This document shows positions 45,806-58,983 of a stretch of 64,000 nucleotides of DNA, in pieces; position 1 is the first letter of the stretch; each line of letters begins with the position of its first letter. The DNA comes from Rhodosporidiobolus odoratus. Lineage: Eukaryota; Basidiomycota; Microbotryomycetes; Sporidiobolales; Sporidiobolaceae. A program made the position numbers and the translations under genes. The notes under the pieces were generated by a model. It saw only the letters and a program-made list of their open reading frames with translations. It was not told where the DNA came from and ran no database searches. Where the stretch lies: NCBI GenBank assembly GCA_034387635.1, contig JAOANU010000012.1, positions 186,001-250,000 on the forward strand, written 5' to 3'.

Positions 45806-47244
45806 AGTAGGAATGGGAATCGGATCTGACGGCACATCCCCTGGATGTTCGAGACGGCAATCGCCAAGCCGTCATCTGTCCAATAAGCGCAAGAAGAGCA
45901 TAGCCCACCGGAACGGAGAGGCTGATCCCAATGAGATAGCCCAAGCGGAAAGGCATCTCACAGTGTGCGGGCGGGCCCTACCCTATTCGGATCTCGGTAT
46001 CGGGTAGCTCGACGGTCAGATCTTTCTAAAACGATAAGCGCGGATACATGCGAGATAGGATGCCGTCCGCGGGACGGGGGCAGCAAAGAGAGCCAAGGAT
46101 GGGGGGCAAAAGGGAAAGGCTTGGTGAAAGGCTGGCCGAAGACGTCCTATGGATAGCTGCCGATGCACCTTGTGTACACCTACCCGTCAAGCTCACCAAG
46201 GAGCAGCGGGCTGTGCCTCAGCAGGGGAGAAGCGAGATAGGTGAGAAAAGCAGAAAATGCCTTGGAGCGTCGGTATACCCACAGTCCGCTAAGTTCGGAG
46301 CGCAGTCACTCGTGGGCAACTCAGGCAGGAGCATACGGGTAGCCGTTATTGCGTAGAGACCCTTACAAGACGAGACTGACAGGAGAAGACATAGCTTTTC
46401 CATGACGAAAGAAAGAATCCAATACGCCAGGGCACATTGCAAGGCGGGGTTCTGTGAGCCGCAGGTCGACGAAAGGTGAACGCCGTACTTCCGCTTCTAC
46501 AGAGCAGTGGGAGGACAGGTGGTGCATCGGACCGTCCGCACCGCAGTGGAGAAACAGCCGGCGACCTCAGAGTTGCGTGCGCCCCGCTGTACAGGACAAT
46601 GTACCGGCAGGCGGCAAGCAGCTAGCGAGTGAGGACGAGGTTGCTATAGAACGAATAGAACGGTGATAAAATTGGAAGCAGAGGGTTCATCCGAAAAGGC
46701 AAGAGAAGAGTGGAGAAACGGGTCGGGAACGCAGTAAGCGGGTCCGGTTCAGGAAGGGGCGCATGAAAGCGGACACGAGTCGGACACGCCGCAAGGGGGA
46801 TAGCGTGCCTTTGGAGAGATAGAACACGCGGCCCGGAGAGGGAAATGGCTGAAGGGTGGGCTTTATGGGACTACTCGGTTGAGGAGATTCGCAACAGCAG
46901 ACCCGCTACAAACTACGCCTCCTGCTTGTTCAAACTCAACAGAGTTGTCGGAAGCAGAGAACCCCGACCCCCTTCAATATCCTTTGACGAGACTCTTTAC
47001 GGTCCCTTCTTCCGTTTCCACCTCCTCACACTCTGCTGGATCAGCTTGCTTGTAACACCTCAAACCGCGTACTGTAGTGCACGACGTACACCTCCGCCTC
47101 CCCAAAAGCGCACTCGAGCGCCTCCATCTCTCCCAAACCTTCTCAACCAGCCTCCTCTCCCATCAAACCGCCAACTTCTCTCCTCTCCCATTCAACCGTA
47201 CTGGCCGCAGCGTGCACTCTCCCATCCCTATCAGCACCTCCACC
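45806..47244. other. Long intergenic region upstream of the PDE gene
   Basis: About 1.4 kb without a supported gene. A/G-rich sequence dominates 46,040-46,830; the last 200 bp before 47245 are C/T-rich leader. A small hydrophobic minus-strand frame at 45,744-45,956 overlaps the epimerase 3' end and is not convincing. No tRNA-like B box or repeat was found. Confidence 0.4.
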
Positions 47245-50200
47245 ATGTCCATATTCACCAACCCATTCGCTTCTCCTGCCGCTTCTCCCGGCCTGGTCCC
47301 CTCGATCAACCCCTCTCCACCTACCTTCTCTGTACCGACCTCTCTCCGCCGTACTTCCCTCGCACGCGCGACGACTTCCAGTAGTCCCCTTGAACTCCCT
47401 CCCGTCATGTTGCCCGGTTCAGGCGTCGCATCTGGAGGAGCAGGAGCAGGAGGCGGCATTACCTTTGTTTCCCCCTCTGCCTCGAGCCAAAAACGCGGCA
47501 GCATCTCGCACGGCACCATGACTGTCGTGCCGTCCGCGAGAAGGGAGAGCACGCCTGGATCACCCGCGCGCCCAAGATCGGCACGGTCGAGCAGTCAAAC
47601 GAGATCTACGGGTGGAGATTCGCCAGTTCTTCCGGGCTCGCGCCGGGTGTCGATCCAAGGTACTCCATCGCCACTGCGCTCGCCGGCAGCAGGGACGGCG
47701 CATGCCCAGCCCTTCTTCGCCGGGGTTATGAACGGTGGACCGAATCCTTTCCTCAAGGCTCCCGTCGATTTCTCGCGGCGACGAAGCGTAGATGTCGGCG
47801 TACTAGGCGTCGGAACGCACAGGATGCATGGTGTAACGACTATGAGTAGGCGAGTGCGAGATGCAGTCGGACCAGATGCTGGAGACAAGGAGACCGGCCT
47901 GATTGGCGCAGGTGCAAAGGGAGGAAGAGACCGATTGTGCGTTTTCCTCCTGCTTCCCACATGCGCTCATCTGACGAGCCTTTCCTTGCAGGCTTGGGCG
48001 ACACCTTGCTTCCCTTCTCGCCCACTCTCTCGCTCTGTGCGCCGACCCTAAAACTGCTGCAATGGAGGATGACAGCCTCGAAGAACACCTCGCCCCGCAC
48101 GCCCTCGAGGTCATTCCCGGCTCTCCTGTCACGTCTCCTACCCCCTCTCGCAACACCTCCGTCTCCGCCGAGTCTGCCACGTTCAGCAACGGTGGCATGA
48201 TCCCTCCGTCTTTCCCGTGCGACACGGCCTCGCCCCTTCCCGTTCCTCTCCCCCGACCCGAGGCTCCGGCCTTCCCGCAGCTAGGCGAAGCCAAGCGATT
48301 CAAGCTCATCGCTAATATGCAGAGCTGGTCTTTTAACGCGATGGCGTACTCTTCCGACGAGCTCCTCGCTTGCGTTGGCATTATCTTCGAGAGCGTGCGG
48401 AATATGGAGGGCGTCGAGTTTGACCTAGGTATGTCAGGCTCCTTGGCTTCCCTCCATGTCCTCTACTGACTGTTGGTCTCTGCAGATCGCTTCAAGGCTC
48501 TGCTCCTTTCGCTTCGCTCCGCCTATCACGCCCGCAACGGTTACCACAACTTCAATCACGCAGCGGACGTCACGCAAGCCTGCTACTCCTTCCTCGTCCG
48601 CATGGGTCTTGCTCCGCCTTTGTATCTCCTTTGCGAGGACGACTATGACGCCAACTTTGGCGAAGGTAGGCGGAAGTGGCGACGGAACCGGGCTGTCGAA
48701 GAAGGCGGCATGGGCGAGCTGCTCCGCCCGATGGACGTGTTCGCTCTGATGGTGGCTTGCATCGGGCACGACGTCGGTCACCCTGGCTTGACTAACGCCT
48801 ACATGGTAAGCTCACTTCGCCTCGTAATCTGCTTGAAAAACGCAACTAAAGATACCTTGACAGGTCAACGCGAATGCACCAGTCGCCCAGATCTACGACA
48901 ACAAGTCAATCCTCGAGAACTTTCACACGGTCACGCTGGTTCACATGCTTCGGAAGCACAACTTCGAATACCTCCTCGGCGGCGACTTTGGACGTCGTGG
49001 CGAGCAAGCAACCGACTTCCGCAAGATTCTCGAGGCTTCCATTCTTGCGACCGACATGAGCCGACACTTTGCCATTCTTTCCGATATTACCGACATGGCG
49101 AAGCTGCTCGGGAAGAAGATGGGAGGAAGATCGGAAAAGGAGATCGAGGCGGAGAGGCTGCTGTTGTGCTCGGGACTTATCAAATGCGCCGACATTAGTA
49201 ATCCGGTACGTTCTCTACTCATTCTCCGTATTGTTATCGGCTATCTGCTGACCCATCCTCCGCAGACCCGCCCTCACCGCATCTCTCGGGTGTGGGCTTC
49301 GGCGCTCCAGCAAGAATGGGCGGTGCAAGCCAGCATCGAGGCCGACTTTGGTCTGCCCATCACCGTCATGACGCAAGATCCGAACGACGTCAAGGCTCAG
49401 GCCAAAGGACAAGTTGGCTTCATCGACCTTTTCTGCAAGCCTCTTTTCGCCGCAATGGCCGGGGTTGTCGACGAGTTCGCCGACTTTGTCGAGAAGCTTC
49501 GTGATGGTCGATCGGCCTGGGAGGCGATCTCTCAGCAGACGGATGAGGCGTTCTCGCAACCGCTCAAGAAGGAGTGGAAGGAGGCGCCGGCACCACCCGT
49601 TCGAGCCAAGAGTAGCGACTCGCTTACCTTCTCGGTATCTGCACCGTCGACCCCTCCCGCCTCGTCAAACGATGGCGGCACCCCCACGCAATCCACTTCA
49701 TCGACTCCCCTCGCCATTCCTAATTCAGTTGCGTCTCCCTCTAAACCCGTTGCTCTTCCCTCCGAGCCAACTCGACGAAACAGACCTGCCCCACTGCGGC
49801 CCGTCGATCATCGTTCCATGCACGGCCGCAATGGCTCGAATGGCTCTTCGGCATCGACCAATGCCTCACCTCTTTCGCCCTCCTTCGCCTCGGCCTCCTC
49901 TGCCACGACGGGAACTTCCTTCTCCCAGTTCTCCTCCCTTTCAGCCTACAGTGGTCCACCCACCGCCGACTCCATCTCGCTCTGGTCCCCCAAATATGCA
50001 AACAACGATCCCCTTCATTCCGCCGCCTCCATCCTATCCACCTCAGCCTCTGAACGAGCTCAACGAAGCTTCTGCGGCGGCGCGTGTACTGCGGCTACCG
50101 CCATGTGCGAGGTTTGCGCTGCGGCCCAGCGACGAGGCAGTCTTGGCGGACCGCTGACGAATCTTCAACGGGAACTGGAGGAGCAAGATGAAGAGGGGCT

Positions 50201-50335
50201 TGAGCCGCTAGAGGATGAGGAGATTGGGGATGTTTGGCCACCGCATCCTTTCCAGTGCGTTTCGTCTCGTCACTTCCGCTCGAACCATTACTGACAGTTT
50301 CTCACTGGCGCAGGCCAAAACGGATAGCGGTCTAA
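47245..50335 (+). CDS. 3',5'-cyclic-nucleotide phosphodiesterase (class I)
   Basis: Hydrolyses cAMP and so dampens PKA signalling; cytosolic. About seven exons, starting MSIFTNPFASPAASPG. A Ser/Pro-rich N-terminal region of about 230 residues, with several Arg-Arg-x-Ser sites that could be PKA targets (RRVS, RRRS), leads via a splice to LLGRHLASLLAHSLAL. The catalytic domain has NGYHNFNHAADVTQ (HNxxH), VACIGHDVGHPG (HDxxH), SILATDMSRHF and GLIKCADISNP, followed by RVWASALQQEWAVQ and GQVGFIDLFCKPLF. These give the metal-binding His and Asp residues and the substrate Gln region of class I PDEs. A disordered Ser/Pro-rich tail of about 250 residues ends HPFQPKRIAV after the last intron. No GAF or PAS domain is seen, consistent with fungal Pde2-type enzymes. 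Confidence 0.92.
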
Positions 50336-50880
50336 CCGGCTGCCTGCCCAATCTCCTGCCCGCGCGATCCACCTTGCCGGCCTCTACCTCCCTACGCTCG
50401 CTTACCATATACTATTTATCGACCTAGTCTGAGTCCGCCTGCACACCCCTGTTGTTCCTCTACTTCCTCTACTCACCCTCCGCTTTACCGTCCTCACAGC
50501 CGCCTCTTCCGTCCCTCTTCTAATGTGTCGTGATCGCCGTGGCTTTGTCTCTCCTAGAAGTGCGCCTGTACCTTCCGTCCGTTCTGCCTTGAGCCGTGTT
50601 CCGTTTTTTTTTGCGAGTGCAGTGTCTGGTTTGCGTGCTAGTAGTCTCTTGTTAGGGATCCCCGGAATTGTATTTCTCCCTCCTCGCCTTCTGTCTACAT
50701 ATGCTCCGCGAGAGTTGTGAGAGGGAGACGCTTGACTAGTTGACATCACTTGGCGCGGCAGAAAACAATGTTGTCAACATCAGCGACTCAACGCGTTTCT
50801 CTTCGTCCTTCTCCCGTCTTTGCTCGCTGGACTTGCTAATACTATCTCAGATCTATCTAATACCCTCTAGTGCGCGTCTC
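50336..50880. other. Intergenic region
   Basis: About 545 bp between the PDE stop and the DNA ligase start. The left part is C/T-rich 3' UTR-like sequence with a T-run near 50,600; otherwise no feature. Confidence 0.4.
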
Positions 50881-53800
50881 ATGGCCCATGCGCCCCCCTC
50901 CCCGTCTTGTTACGCCAACCCTCTCCCCTTCAGCTTCTTCGCCTCGCTCGTCGAACAGATCGGATCCGTGACGGCTAAGAAGGTTGGGCAAGGCTTTAGA
51001 AGGTCAGGGGAAGCGAGCAAGCAGCAGAGGCTGCTTCAAGCCTGGGTCGAGCGGGTCAAGGCCGAACACGGAACCGCTTTGCCGGAGGGAACGGTCGTCT
51101 TGTTCTTCCGCTTATTTTTCCCCGAAGAGGGCGTTCGGCGCAGGTGCGCGCATCTTCCTCTCTCCTTAATCCAAGCGCGCTAACCTGGGCGAAAGAGCAG
51201 GTATGGCCTACAAGAAAAGACTCTCGCCGGTTTGCTCGAAAGTCACTTCAAGGTCAGGCGCGGCAGGTTCGCGAGGTGGGCTTGGCCGAGCGGGGGTGCG
51301 AGTAGCAATGTTAGTGGATGCTTGGGAGAGGAGGTTAGGAGGTGGATGGAAAAGAAAGGGAAAGGGAAGGGGAAGGGCGGGGAAGTGACGATAGGAAGGT
51401 GCGCTATTCCCTCGCTTCTCTCGTGATTGCATGCTTCTCACGCTCAGCACACAGACTAGATCAACTGCTCGACGAGCTAGCCTCGTCGTCCTCGTACTCT
51501 GCTGAAGATGGTCGGTCCCGTCCCCCTGGTGTTCTGTCAGCTTGTTCACTAATTCCCCCTTTTCGCAGTCCGCAACCTTCGCCTCCTACCCTCTTTCCGG
51601 TCTCGCTCGTCGTCTGCCGTCCTCGTCAACCTTCTGACTTCCCTAAGTCCGTTTGAGACCGCCCTCGTCATTCAGCTCATCCTCCGCGACCTTTCTCCGC
51701 TACTATATCCTCCGCCGAGTTCATCAGGCGACGTCGCCCTCGCGAGGTACAACACAACCGCGTACGACCAGGTGTCTGTCAGTGATGCCATGAAGGCTTG
51801 GTATCCTGGTATGGGTCGGCTGTATCTGGCGGTCGCTGATCTGGACTGGGTGAGCTGGCAGGCTGGGGAGGCTATACGTTCGTCTTTTTCCAGCGTTTAG
51901 TCGTCGGAGAATGCTCACTCCCTCTGAGCAGGCCAAAGACGCCCACTCCCGGCAGCTGTGCCCCAGGTCGGTCTACCAATTAAGGTGCGCTTTCTCACCC
52001 TGGGTACTTCGCTAGCTGGACTTGAAATTTTGAGCCTCGCAGATCCCCAAGACTGAAAAGCCTGGTACTTGTGCTCGCGCAACCAAGTGCCTGCAAAGCG
52101 CAGTCGCAGTCGAGACCAAGTACGACGGTGAACGGTACGCCCATGTCCACCGTGACCTTGTCAGGTTGGCTTTTCTGACGTTCCCTCCTGACATCAGGCT
52201 ACAAATCCATATCGACTTGTCTCTACCTTATCAGCAACAGGTCCGCATCTTCAGCAAGAGTGGACGAGACAGTACACAGACCCGGCATCTACTTCTTCCG
52301 TACGCTGCCTGGCTTTCCCCCTTCTTGCCTCGTACTCACAGGTCATCTTGACACAGCATCATCCGCGCCTCGCTCAGCCTACCCCTTGACCCGCTATCTG
52401 CGTCTATGCACCCTCTCCTCCACCAGCGCCTTCTGGCCTCTTCCCACCCTATTTCGTCCACCCTAGCGCCTACCAAATTAATCCTCGAAGGCGAAATGGT
52501 ACCGTACGACGAATCCCGCTCCTGCATCGACGAGTTCTGGAAACTCGACTGTGCCAAGAATGGGTACGAAGACCCGCCGACACTTCCACCGGCTTGGTTT
52601 CCCAGCGCCAATGGAAGGAGGAGGAGGGAAGAAGAAAGCTGCGAGACGGGAGAGACGGGCAAGACACCTAGTCCTATGTTCTCGATCAGTCCAGCGGCGG
52701 GTGGGAAAGGAAGGCACGGGACGAGTCTGCATTTGATGGTCGTTTGGTTCGATGTGCTGGTTGTTGGGGAGGAGACTTTGCTGGACGGTGCGTCCGGTTA
52801 GAATATCGCTCTGTCCAGAAGTAAGGCTCATCTCGTGCTTGGTAGAGCCTTACTACACTCGGCGTGCCCGCCTCGAGTCGCTCGTCTTACCTATCGAGGG
52901 ATTCGTGCGTTTCGTCTTTCCCCTTCTTGCAAGGCAATTTGCTGAGCCTTTCTCACCTTTCAACTTCACGACAGTCTATGCTCTCCGATTCGGTGATTAT
53001 CGATTTCGCCCACGCTCCATCGGCATTAGAGAACCTGCGTCTGAATTTCGCCCACATTATCGCGAAGCGATGCGGTGACCTGACTTCCTCTGAGCAGCCT
53101 GAGAAACCGAGCTGATCAGTGTGAGAGTATTGCAGAGGGTCTCATGCTGAAGCCGCTTCAGTCAAAGTACAATGACTTCACGAGGGGGATGAGGTGGGTC
53201 AAGTTGAAGAAGGTGTGTCGTGTGCCTATCATTTCATGCTGCGTGACCGCCTGACTCTCCGCATGCGGGCAGGACTTCATCCCCGGTGCCGGCGACACGC
53301 TCGACTTCAGTATCGTCGGCGCCAGTTGGCAGAAGGACCGAGGGAGGGAGTTGCTTGGTACGCCAGTCTCGCTGCCTTGCCTGAAGCCCCGCTTACCGTC
53401 TGTCCCTACGCAGTCCCACCATCGGTATATACTACCTTCTTCGTCGGGCTCCTTGCGCCTGAGCTGGGCTCTTTCCAGACAGTCCGTCTCCCCCGCCTCA
53501 AGGTGTCCTTCCCGAATCTCACCTGCTCTACCCTGCAGAAAACCAATAAGCCACACTACCACATCCTCTTCTCTGCCTCTTACGGCCCATCGCGTGACCA
53601 ACTCGCCAAAGTCTGTCACGAAATTAGGGAGGCCAAACCTGAACGGTTCGACCTTGACGCGCTGGCGAGGGGCCAAGGGGAGACTTTGTTCAGGGAGGTA
53701 GACCGACGGAGGAGGAAAGGCAACCTGCCCGTCTACGAGTCTGCTGTACGTTTTCCTTCGTTACGTCGCGACAGAGACACCCGTTTAATCGCTTCTTGGT

Positions 53801-55213
53801 TTCGAGCAGTGCACGACCTTCACTTTCTCCTTGGCACCTCACCTTCGATGCGCGGCGACCAGGCCGAGTGTAGTCTTCCGCAAGCCTCGGGTGATGGAGC
53901 TGAACGGGGCAGGGTTCCAGCGAACGGCAGGCAGTCCCGTGTGTCATTCTCGTCCTTTCTACCTCGCCCGCAAAGAACATTGCCCTCACACCGTTCGGTC
54001 TTTCCGCATACAGTACTACGAATTACGCTTCCCTCGGATCACCAAGTCTTCGCGCCACGATCACTGCGGCTCCCCTCTCACCCTCGCCCAACTACAAGAC
54101 ACGGCGCAAGATGCGATGCAAGCTGCGCCTACTTCCGCTGCAGCTGAGATTGCGCAGCTGTGGCGCTCGTATAGTAGCACGACAGTGACAAGCGCTGGCG
54201 AGCCCGAGGAGGAGAAGTACCAGCGAGAGGTGCGGGAGTGGGTGAGGAAGCTCGAGGTTGCGGACGGGGTGCTGGATGGTCAAGGTACGACGGTCGATAG
54301 GCTGCTTGATGGGGTCTCCGCAAAGGCGGATGCTTTGAAGCACGAGCAGAGGCTCGTCGAGGCGCCGCCCCCGCAGAAATTCCGCCCTCATCTACCTCCA
54401 GCGCCGATGCAGACCACTTCCCCGACGTCCTCGCCGCCGAAGAAGCATTTCACGATGATCCGTCCCACTTCGCCGCCATCCTCTCGGCCGCGCCTCCCAC
54501 TCGTACCGAATACGCCGCCTCGGGCTGCCTCGCAATCGCTCGCCAGATCCGCTTCTTCCCCTTGCGCCAGATCCGATGCGCCCTCGCCTCCAACCCACGT
54601 AATCTCGCCGCGGAAGACCCTCTCGGCTCTCTTTCCGCTCTCAGCAAGTGCACCGGAGCTCGCCCGCCCTTCTTTGCCAAAGGCTCCGGCTAATGACGCG
54701 CCGGCGAAGAAGCGCACACGACTTTCTTGCGCTTCTTCTTCCCGTCATTCCACAATAGCCTCTCTCAGCGCGACACTCTCCACCCTTTTGCCTTTGCTTT
54801 CATCCTCGCCCCCCTCCACCCCGCCTGCTGGAACACCTCCTCTTGTCACCGAGTTTTCCTCTTTCTCCTGGACTATCTTCCCCCCTCCTTCACCTTCTTC
54901 CGATCTGCCTACACCCCGCCACCCTCACCTCGACGCGAGCAACTATCTCTCTTCCCCCCTCTCGGTACTCTGGGTTGCAGGCCTGGCGCCTCCCTCTTTT
55001 TCCTGTTCGCCCTACTCAGGGCCTCCTCGACAAGGCTTCGTCTTTGTCGCCGAGGGAGACGAGGACCAATGCGTCGAGTGGCTCGTAGGGGAGGTGGAAA
55101 AGGGCCGCACGAGGGGGGAGAAGGGAAAGCGGGAGTTGGTGTGGGTTGTTAAGGGGAAAGCGGTCGAAGAGAGGGTGAGTTTTGAGGGAGATGTGCTTAG
55201 TGTTCTGTGTTGA
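50881..55213 (+). CDS. ATP-dependent DNA ligase, LIG4-related fungal family
   Basis: Probable nuclear DNA-joining enzyme spread over many short exons. The N-terminal ligase domain shows GTVVLFFRLFFPEEGVRRR, then YGLQEKTLAGLLES. The nucleotidyltransferase part has motif I, VETKYDGERLQIHIDLS (Lys of KYDGER is the AMP acceptor), KSGRDST, motif III LEGEMVPYDE, motif IV EGLMLKPLQSKY and motif V WVKLKKDFIPGAGDTLDFS. The OB-fold region follows (YTTFFVGLLAPELGSFQTV; RKPRVMELNGAGFQRT; YYELRFPRITK). The C-terminal 350 residues are Pro/Ser-rich with no clear BRCT repeats, unlike true DNA ligase IV, which needs BRCTs to bind XRCC4/Lif1. This layout matches a second LIG4-like ligase known in many fungi only as a domain entry. 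Several exon edges between 51,400 and 52,200 are tentative. Confidence 0.83.
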
Positions 55214-55544
55214 GGGGTAGTCTTGCCACTTGACTATCTGTGTGTGGATATTCCCGTACTGATCTGGAGCGAAGAATTGAATTATCTGAAATAGCGAGAC
55301 ATGAAATGGAAACGACGAAGTCCCGCCGACCTCACTTCCAAACCAGATCAGGCAGCTGCTTGCGACCGTGGCTTGGCTAAGCAAGCTCAGGCCCGCAGTA
55401 CTTTTATAGAGCCACCTATCGACCGTCGCTTTATCCCACGCCGCGTCCCCCCGACACTCGTCCTCCTCATCACCTTCTCATCCCGCACTTCAAGCAAGCA
55501 CAGCACGTGAAGCAGCGCAGGCGCATCTCTCGAATACCTTAGCC
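55214..55544. other. Intergenic region
   Basis: About 330 bp between the ligase stop and the nucleoporin start. The last 130 bp are C-rich leader sequence. Nothing else seen. Confidence 0.4.
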
Positions 55545-58500
55545 ATGTTTGGATCAACCGGCAGCACCTTTGGCGGGTTCGGTCAGCAGAACCAGCAGAA
55601 TCAACAACAGCAACAGCAGCAGGGAGGAGGTCTGTTTGGAGGAGCAGCCACTAATACTGGAGGCTTTGGATCGAGTTAGTCCATACCTTCTGGCTTCCCT
55701 TATTTGCGTTGTCGGAGCCCATCAGACTGACGCCGTCCTGTTCCTCCTTTTCGTGTTTGATCGGACGCGATGAGCAGCGTTCGGACAATCTAGCGCACCT
55801 GCTTTTGGAGCGGCTGCACAACCTGCCCAGAACACTGGATTCGGTAAGTCGACGTCTCGCTAGACGTGTGCCTTACTTGAAGATGTAAGGTGACTTGTCA
55901 GGGAGACGAGAAAAGCGGACTGACTTGCGCCTTTCTCTCTTTCTCCCGCTTCACCGCCTTCTTCACTCACTCTGGACCATGCTCCGTAATCCCCTTCGTA
56001 CCGCAGGTGGTTTCGGCGCTGCCGCTCCCGCCGCTCCTGCTTTCGGTCAAGCTGCGTCCGCTGCTCCCGCGTTCGGTCAACCAGCGCAACAGGCCGGCGG
56101 TGGCTTGTTCGGGTCTAGTCAGCCGGCGGCTACGAATGGGACTGGATTCTCTTTCGGCGGCGGTTCGTTCTGACTTGCTCCTTCTCCCTTGACTTTGTAT
56201 TGCGAGGCTAACTGGTGAATCTCCAGGCGGTACCTCCACCTTCGGCCAGTCCAACAACAACACTACCGGAACTACGGGCGGTCTCTTCGGCGCGAAGCCT
56301 GCCACGACCGGATTCGGCGGCTTCGGTCAACCCGCTCAACCTGCTGCAACGGGCGGAGGTCTCTTCGGCGGCGGGGCAGCTGCGGCTCCTGCGTTCGGCG
56401 CGGCTGCGCCTGCTGGGCAGGGCACGGGCACGGCGGTCGCTCCGTACCAGGCTACGACCGTGATGGAGCCGCCGGCGGAAGAAGGCAAGCCGCCTCCTGC
56501 GAACCAGACCCCGCACCAGTTCCAGAGTATCGTTTGCATGCCACAGTACAGCAAGTACTCGTTCGAGGTACGCGACTTTCTCGCTTCTTGATCCTGTCCT
56601 GAGCTTATGGGGTTCGTCGCAGGAACTCCGGTTACAAGACTACCAAGCCAACCGCAAGACTCCTTCTGCTACTCCCGGCTTCGGCACCGCATTTGGCGCA
56701 TCTTCGACCCCTGCGTTTGGCGCTGCCAATACTGGTAACACCGGTGGCGGTCTCTTCGGCAACACCTCTTCCACTCCTGCCTTTGGCGCGGCCAACCCTT
56801 CCACTCCTGCGTTCGGCGCGTCGAACAATACTGGTGGAGGTCTGTTTGGCGGAGGTGCGACTGGCACCGGCGCCTTTGGCCAGCCCGCGACTTCTCAGCC
56901 AGCTGCCGGAGGAGGCCTCTTCGGAGCTACCTCGCAGCCCGCTCAGACTGGAGGCCTCTTCGGCTCGTCAGCTCCAGCCGCTTCTCCCTTCGGCCAACCC
57001 GCGACGTCCGCCGCTCCTTCCTTTGGTGGTTTCGGGGCTGCCGCTCAGCCCAAACCCGCTTCGACAGGCTTCTCATTCGGAGCGACGCCGACGAGTCAGC
57101 CTGCTGCCGGAGGAGGGCTGTTTGGGAGCACGCAGCCAGCTCAGCCTGCCGCGAGTAATCCGTTTGGGCAACCGGCTCAGCCGGCGGCAGGTGGCGGTTT
57201 GTTCGGTAGCACCCAGCCTGCGGCGGGTGCGGCTCCCTCATTCAGCTTCGGTGCGCCCCTCCCTTCGTTTTGCATCTTTGAAAGTACGATCTAACTTGGG
57301 TTCTCTATCTAGGCCAACCCGCCGCTGCCAAGCCTTCCCTCTTCGGCGCGACCCCCGCATCTTCTGCGCCCGCCTTCGGTGCCGCTCCTGCTGCGACTGC
57401 GCCGAAGCCTGCGTTTTCCTTCGGGTCTGCCCCTGCAGCAGGTGGGACGGGCGGAGGTCTTTTCGGTCAGCCTCAGCAACAACCCGCAGGTGCGTTCAAT
57501 TTCCTCGTTCACTTTCTACTCAGTACTGACTGAAGCAATTCAAGCTCCGGCAGCCGGCGGCGGTCTTTTCGGCGGAGGTACGAGCACGTTCGGTCAGCCT
57601 GCCCAGCCTGCCGCAGGAACCAACACGTTCGGCTCAGGCGGTCTCTTCGGTGCGAAGCCGGCTGCACCTGCAGGAGGCGGCCTCTTCGGCTCTACCCAGC
57701 CAGCGACCGGCGGCGGCCTATTCGGCTCGACCGCCGCCCAGCCTGCCCAGAGCTCGTCTCTCTTCGGCTCGAGCGCTCCAGCCCCCGCTCTTGGCGGTTC
57801 CCTTTTCGGCAGTCAAGCCGCTCAACAACCTCAGCAGCAACAGCCCACTTCCTACGCCTCGGCCGACGATGCCAACGCGTACGGGTCTAACCCCCTCTTC
57901 GCCTCCGCCGCGGGGGCTTCCCCTGTGCGCCCCCTCGAAGAGAAGAAGAAGCCCCCAATCTTCACCGCCTTCCGTGGTACTCCCGTCAGCCGTTCCTCGA
58001 CCAAGATTACTCGGCTACGAGGGTTCGGTAGCTCGACTGCCTCGCCCGCCCCCGGCACTCCTCTCGGTCTCGGCTCGAGCTTGAGCGCCTCCACCTTCAG
58101 CGCGTCGGGCAGCACTCCCGGAACGCCTGGCGGACGAGGATCTCCTCTCCGACTGATTAACGGCATCGGAGACGACGTGGCTCTGAGCGCGAACGCCTTC
58201 GTCTCTCGCCCGAGCGTGAAGAAGCTCGTGATTGACAAGAAGACGGCAGGAAAGACCTTCGGAGCAGCAGCGAGCCCGGACAAGGAGCCTGCGTCGGCAG
58301 GTCAACGGGCAAAGGTCACCTTCAACCCGGAAGTCGAGGTTCCCTCGCGATCAGCCTCCCTGTTTGGCTCTCGCACTCCTGGACTGTCCAACGGCGCCGA
58401 TGAGACCTCCTTTGCGGCTTCCGAAGGCGCGACCGATGGCAACCTCACCTTCGACTCTCCCTCCCTCGCCAAAACCGCCTCTGCCGCAGAATGGCCTTCC

Positions 58501-58983
58501 CGCCGCGCTCCTGCCTCTGCATCTTCCCCCGCCAAGCCCAAACACGGCGACTACTTTACCATCCCCTCGCTCGACACTCTGCAGAAACTCCCCGCCGCCA
58601 AACTCCGAGCCGTTCCCGATCTCGTCGTCGGCCGCGTCGGTTATGGCCAAGTCGCCTTCTCTGAACCCGTCGATCTCACCACCCTGTCCTCGATCGAAGA
58701 CCTTCTCGGTAACCTCGTCCGACTCGAAGACCGCAACGCAACGGTCTACCCCGAAGAATACGAGGATGTCAAGCCGCCTCCTGGATCGGGCCTTAACGTT
58801 CCGGCCACGATCACGCTCGAAGGGTGCTGGCCGCTCGACAAGGCAACGAGGAAACCGATCAAGGACAAGGACCATGCGAGGGTTCAGCAGCATCTGAAGA
58901 GGTTGAGGAATCTGGAGGGGACTGACTTTATTGACTTTGATGCCGAGTTGGGGAAATGGACGTTTGGGGTCGAGGAGTTCTAG
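55545..58983 (+). CDS. FG-nucleoporin, Nup98/Nup100/Nup116-like
   Basis: Nuclear pore component with GLFG repeats that bind transport receptors. It starts MFGSTGSTFGGFGQQNQ with a Gln run. The N-terminal half is dense in GGLFG, FGQP and FGA repeats across about seven short introns. A GLEBS-like segment interrupts them: PYQATTVMEPPAEEGKPPP, HQFQSIVCMPQYSKYSFEEL and RLQDYQ, the region that binds Gle2/Rae1. After a second FG block and a linker (about 57,900-58,540) comes the C-terminal autoproteolytic-type domain: GDYFTIPSLDTLQKLPAAKL, VVGRVGYGQVAFSEPVDL, NATVYPEEYEDVKPPPGSGL and ATITLEGCWPLDKATRKPI. The protein stops at KWTFGVEEF, exactly where Nup98-96 precursors have HF/S. It therefore resembles Nup100/Nup116, which end there. 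Confidence 0.92.

Noticed and set aside
46845..47384. Plus-strand frame of 179 codons before the PDE gene
   Set aside because: It runs into the PDE first exon in another frame and is Pro/Arg/Ser-rich without any motif.
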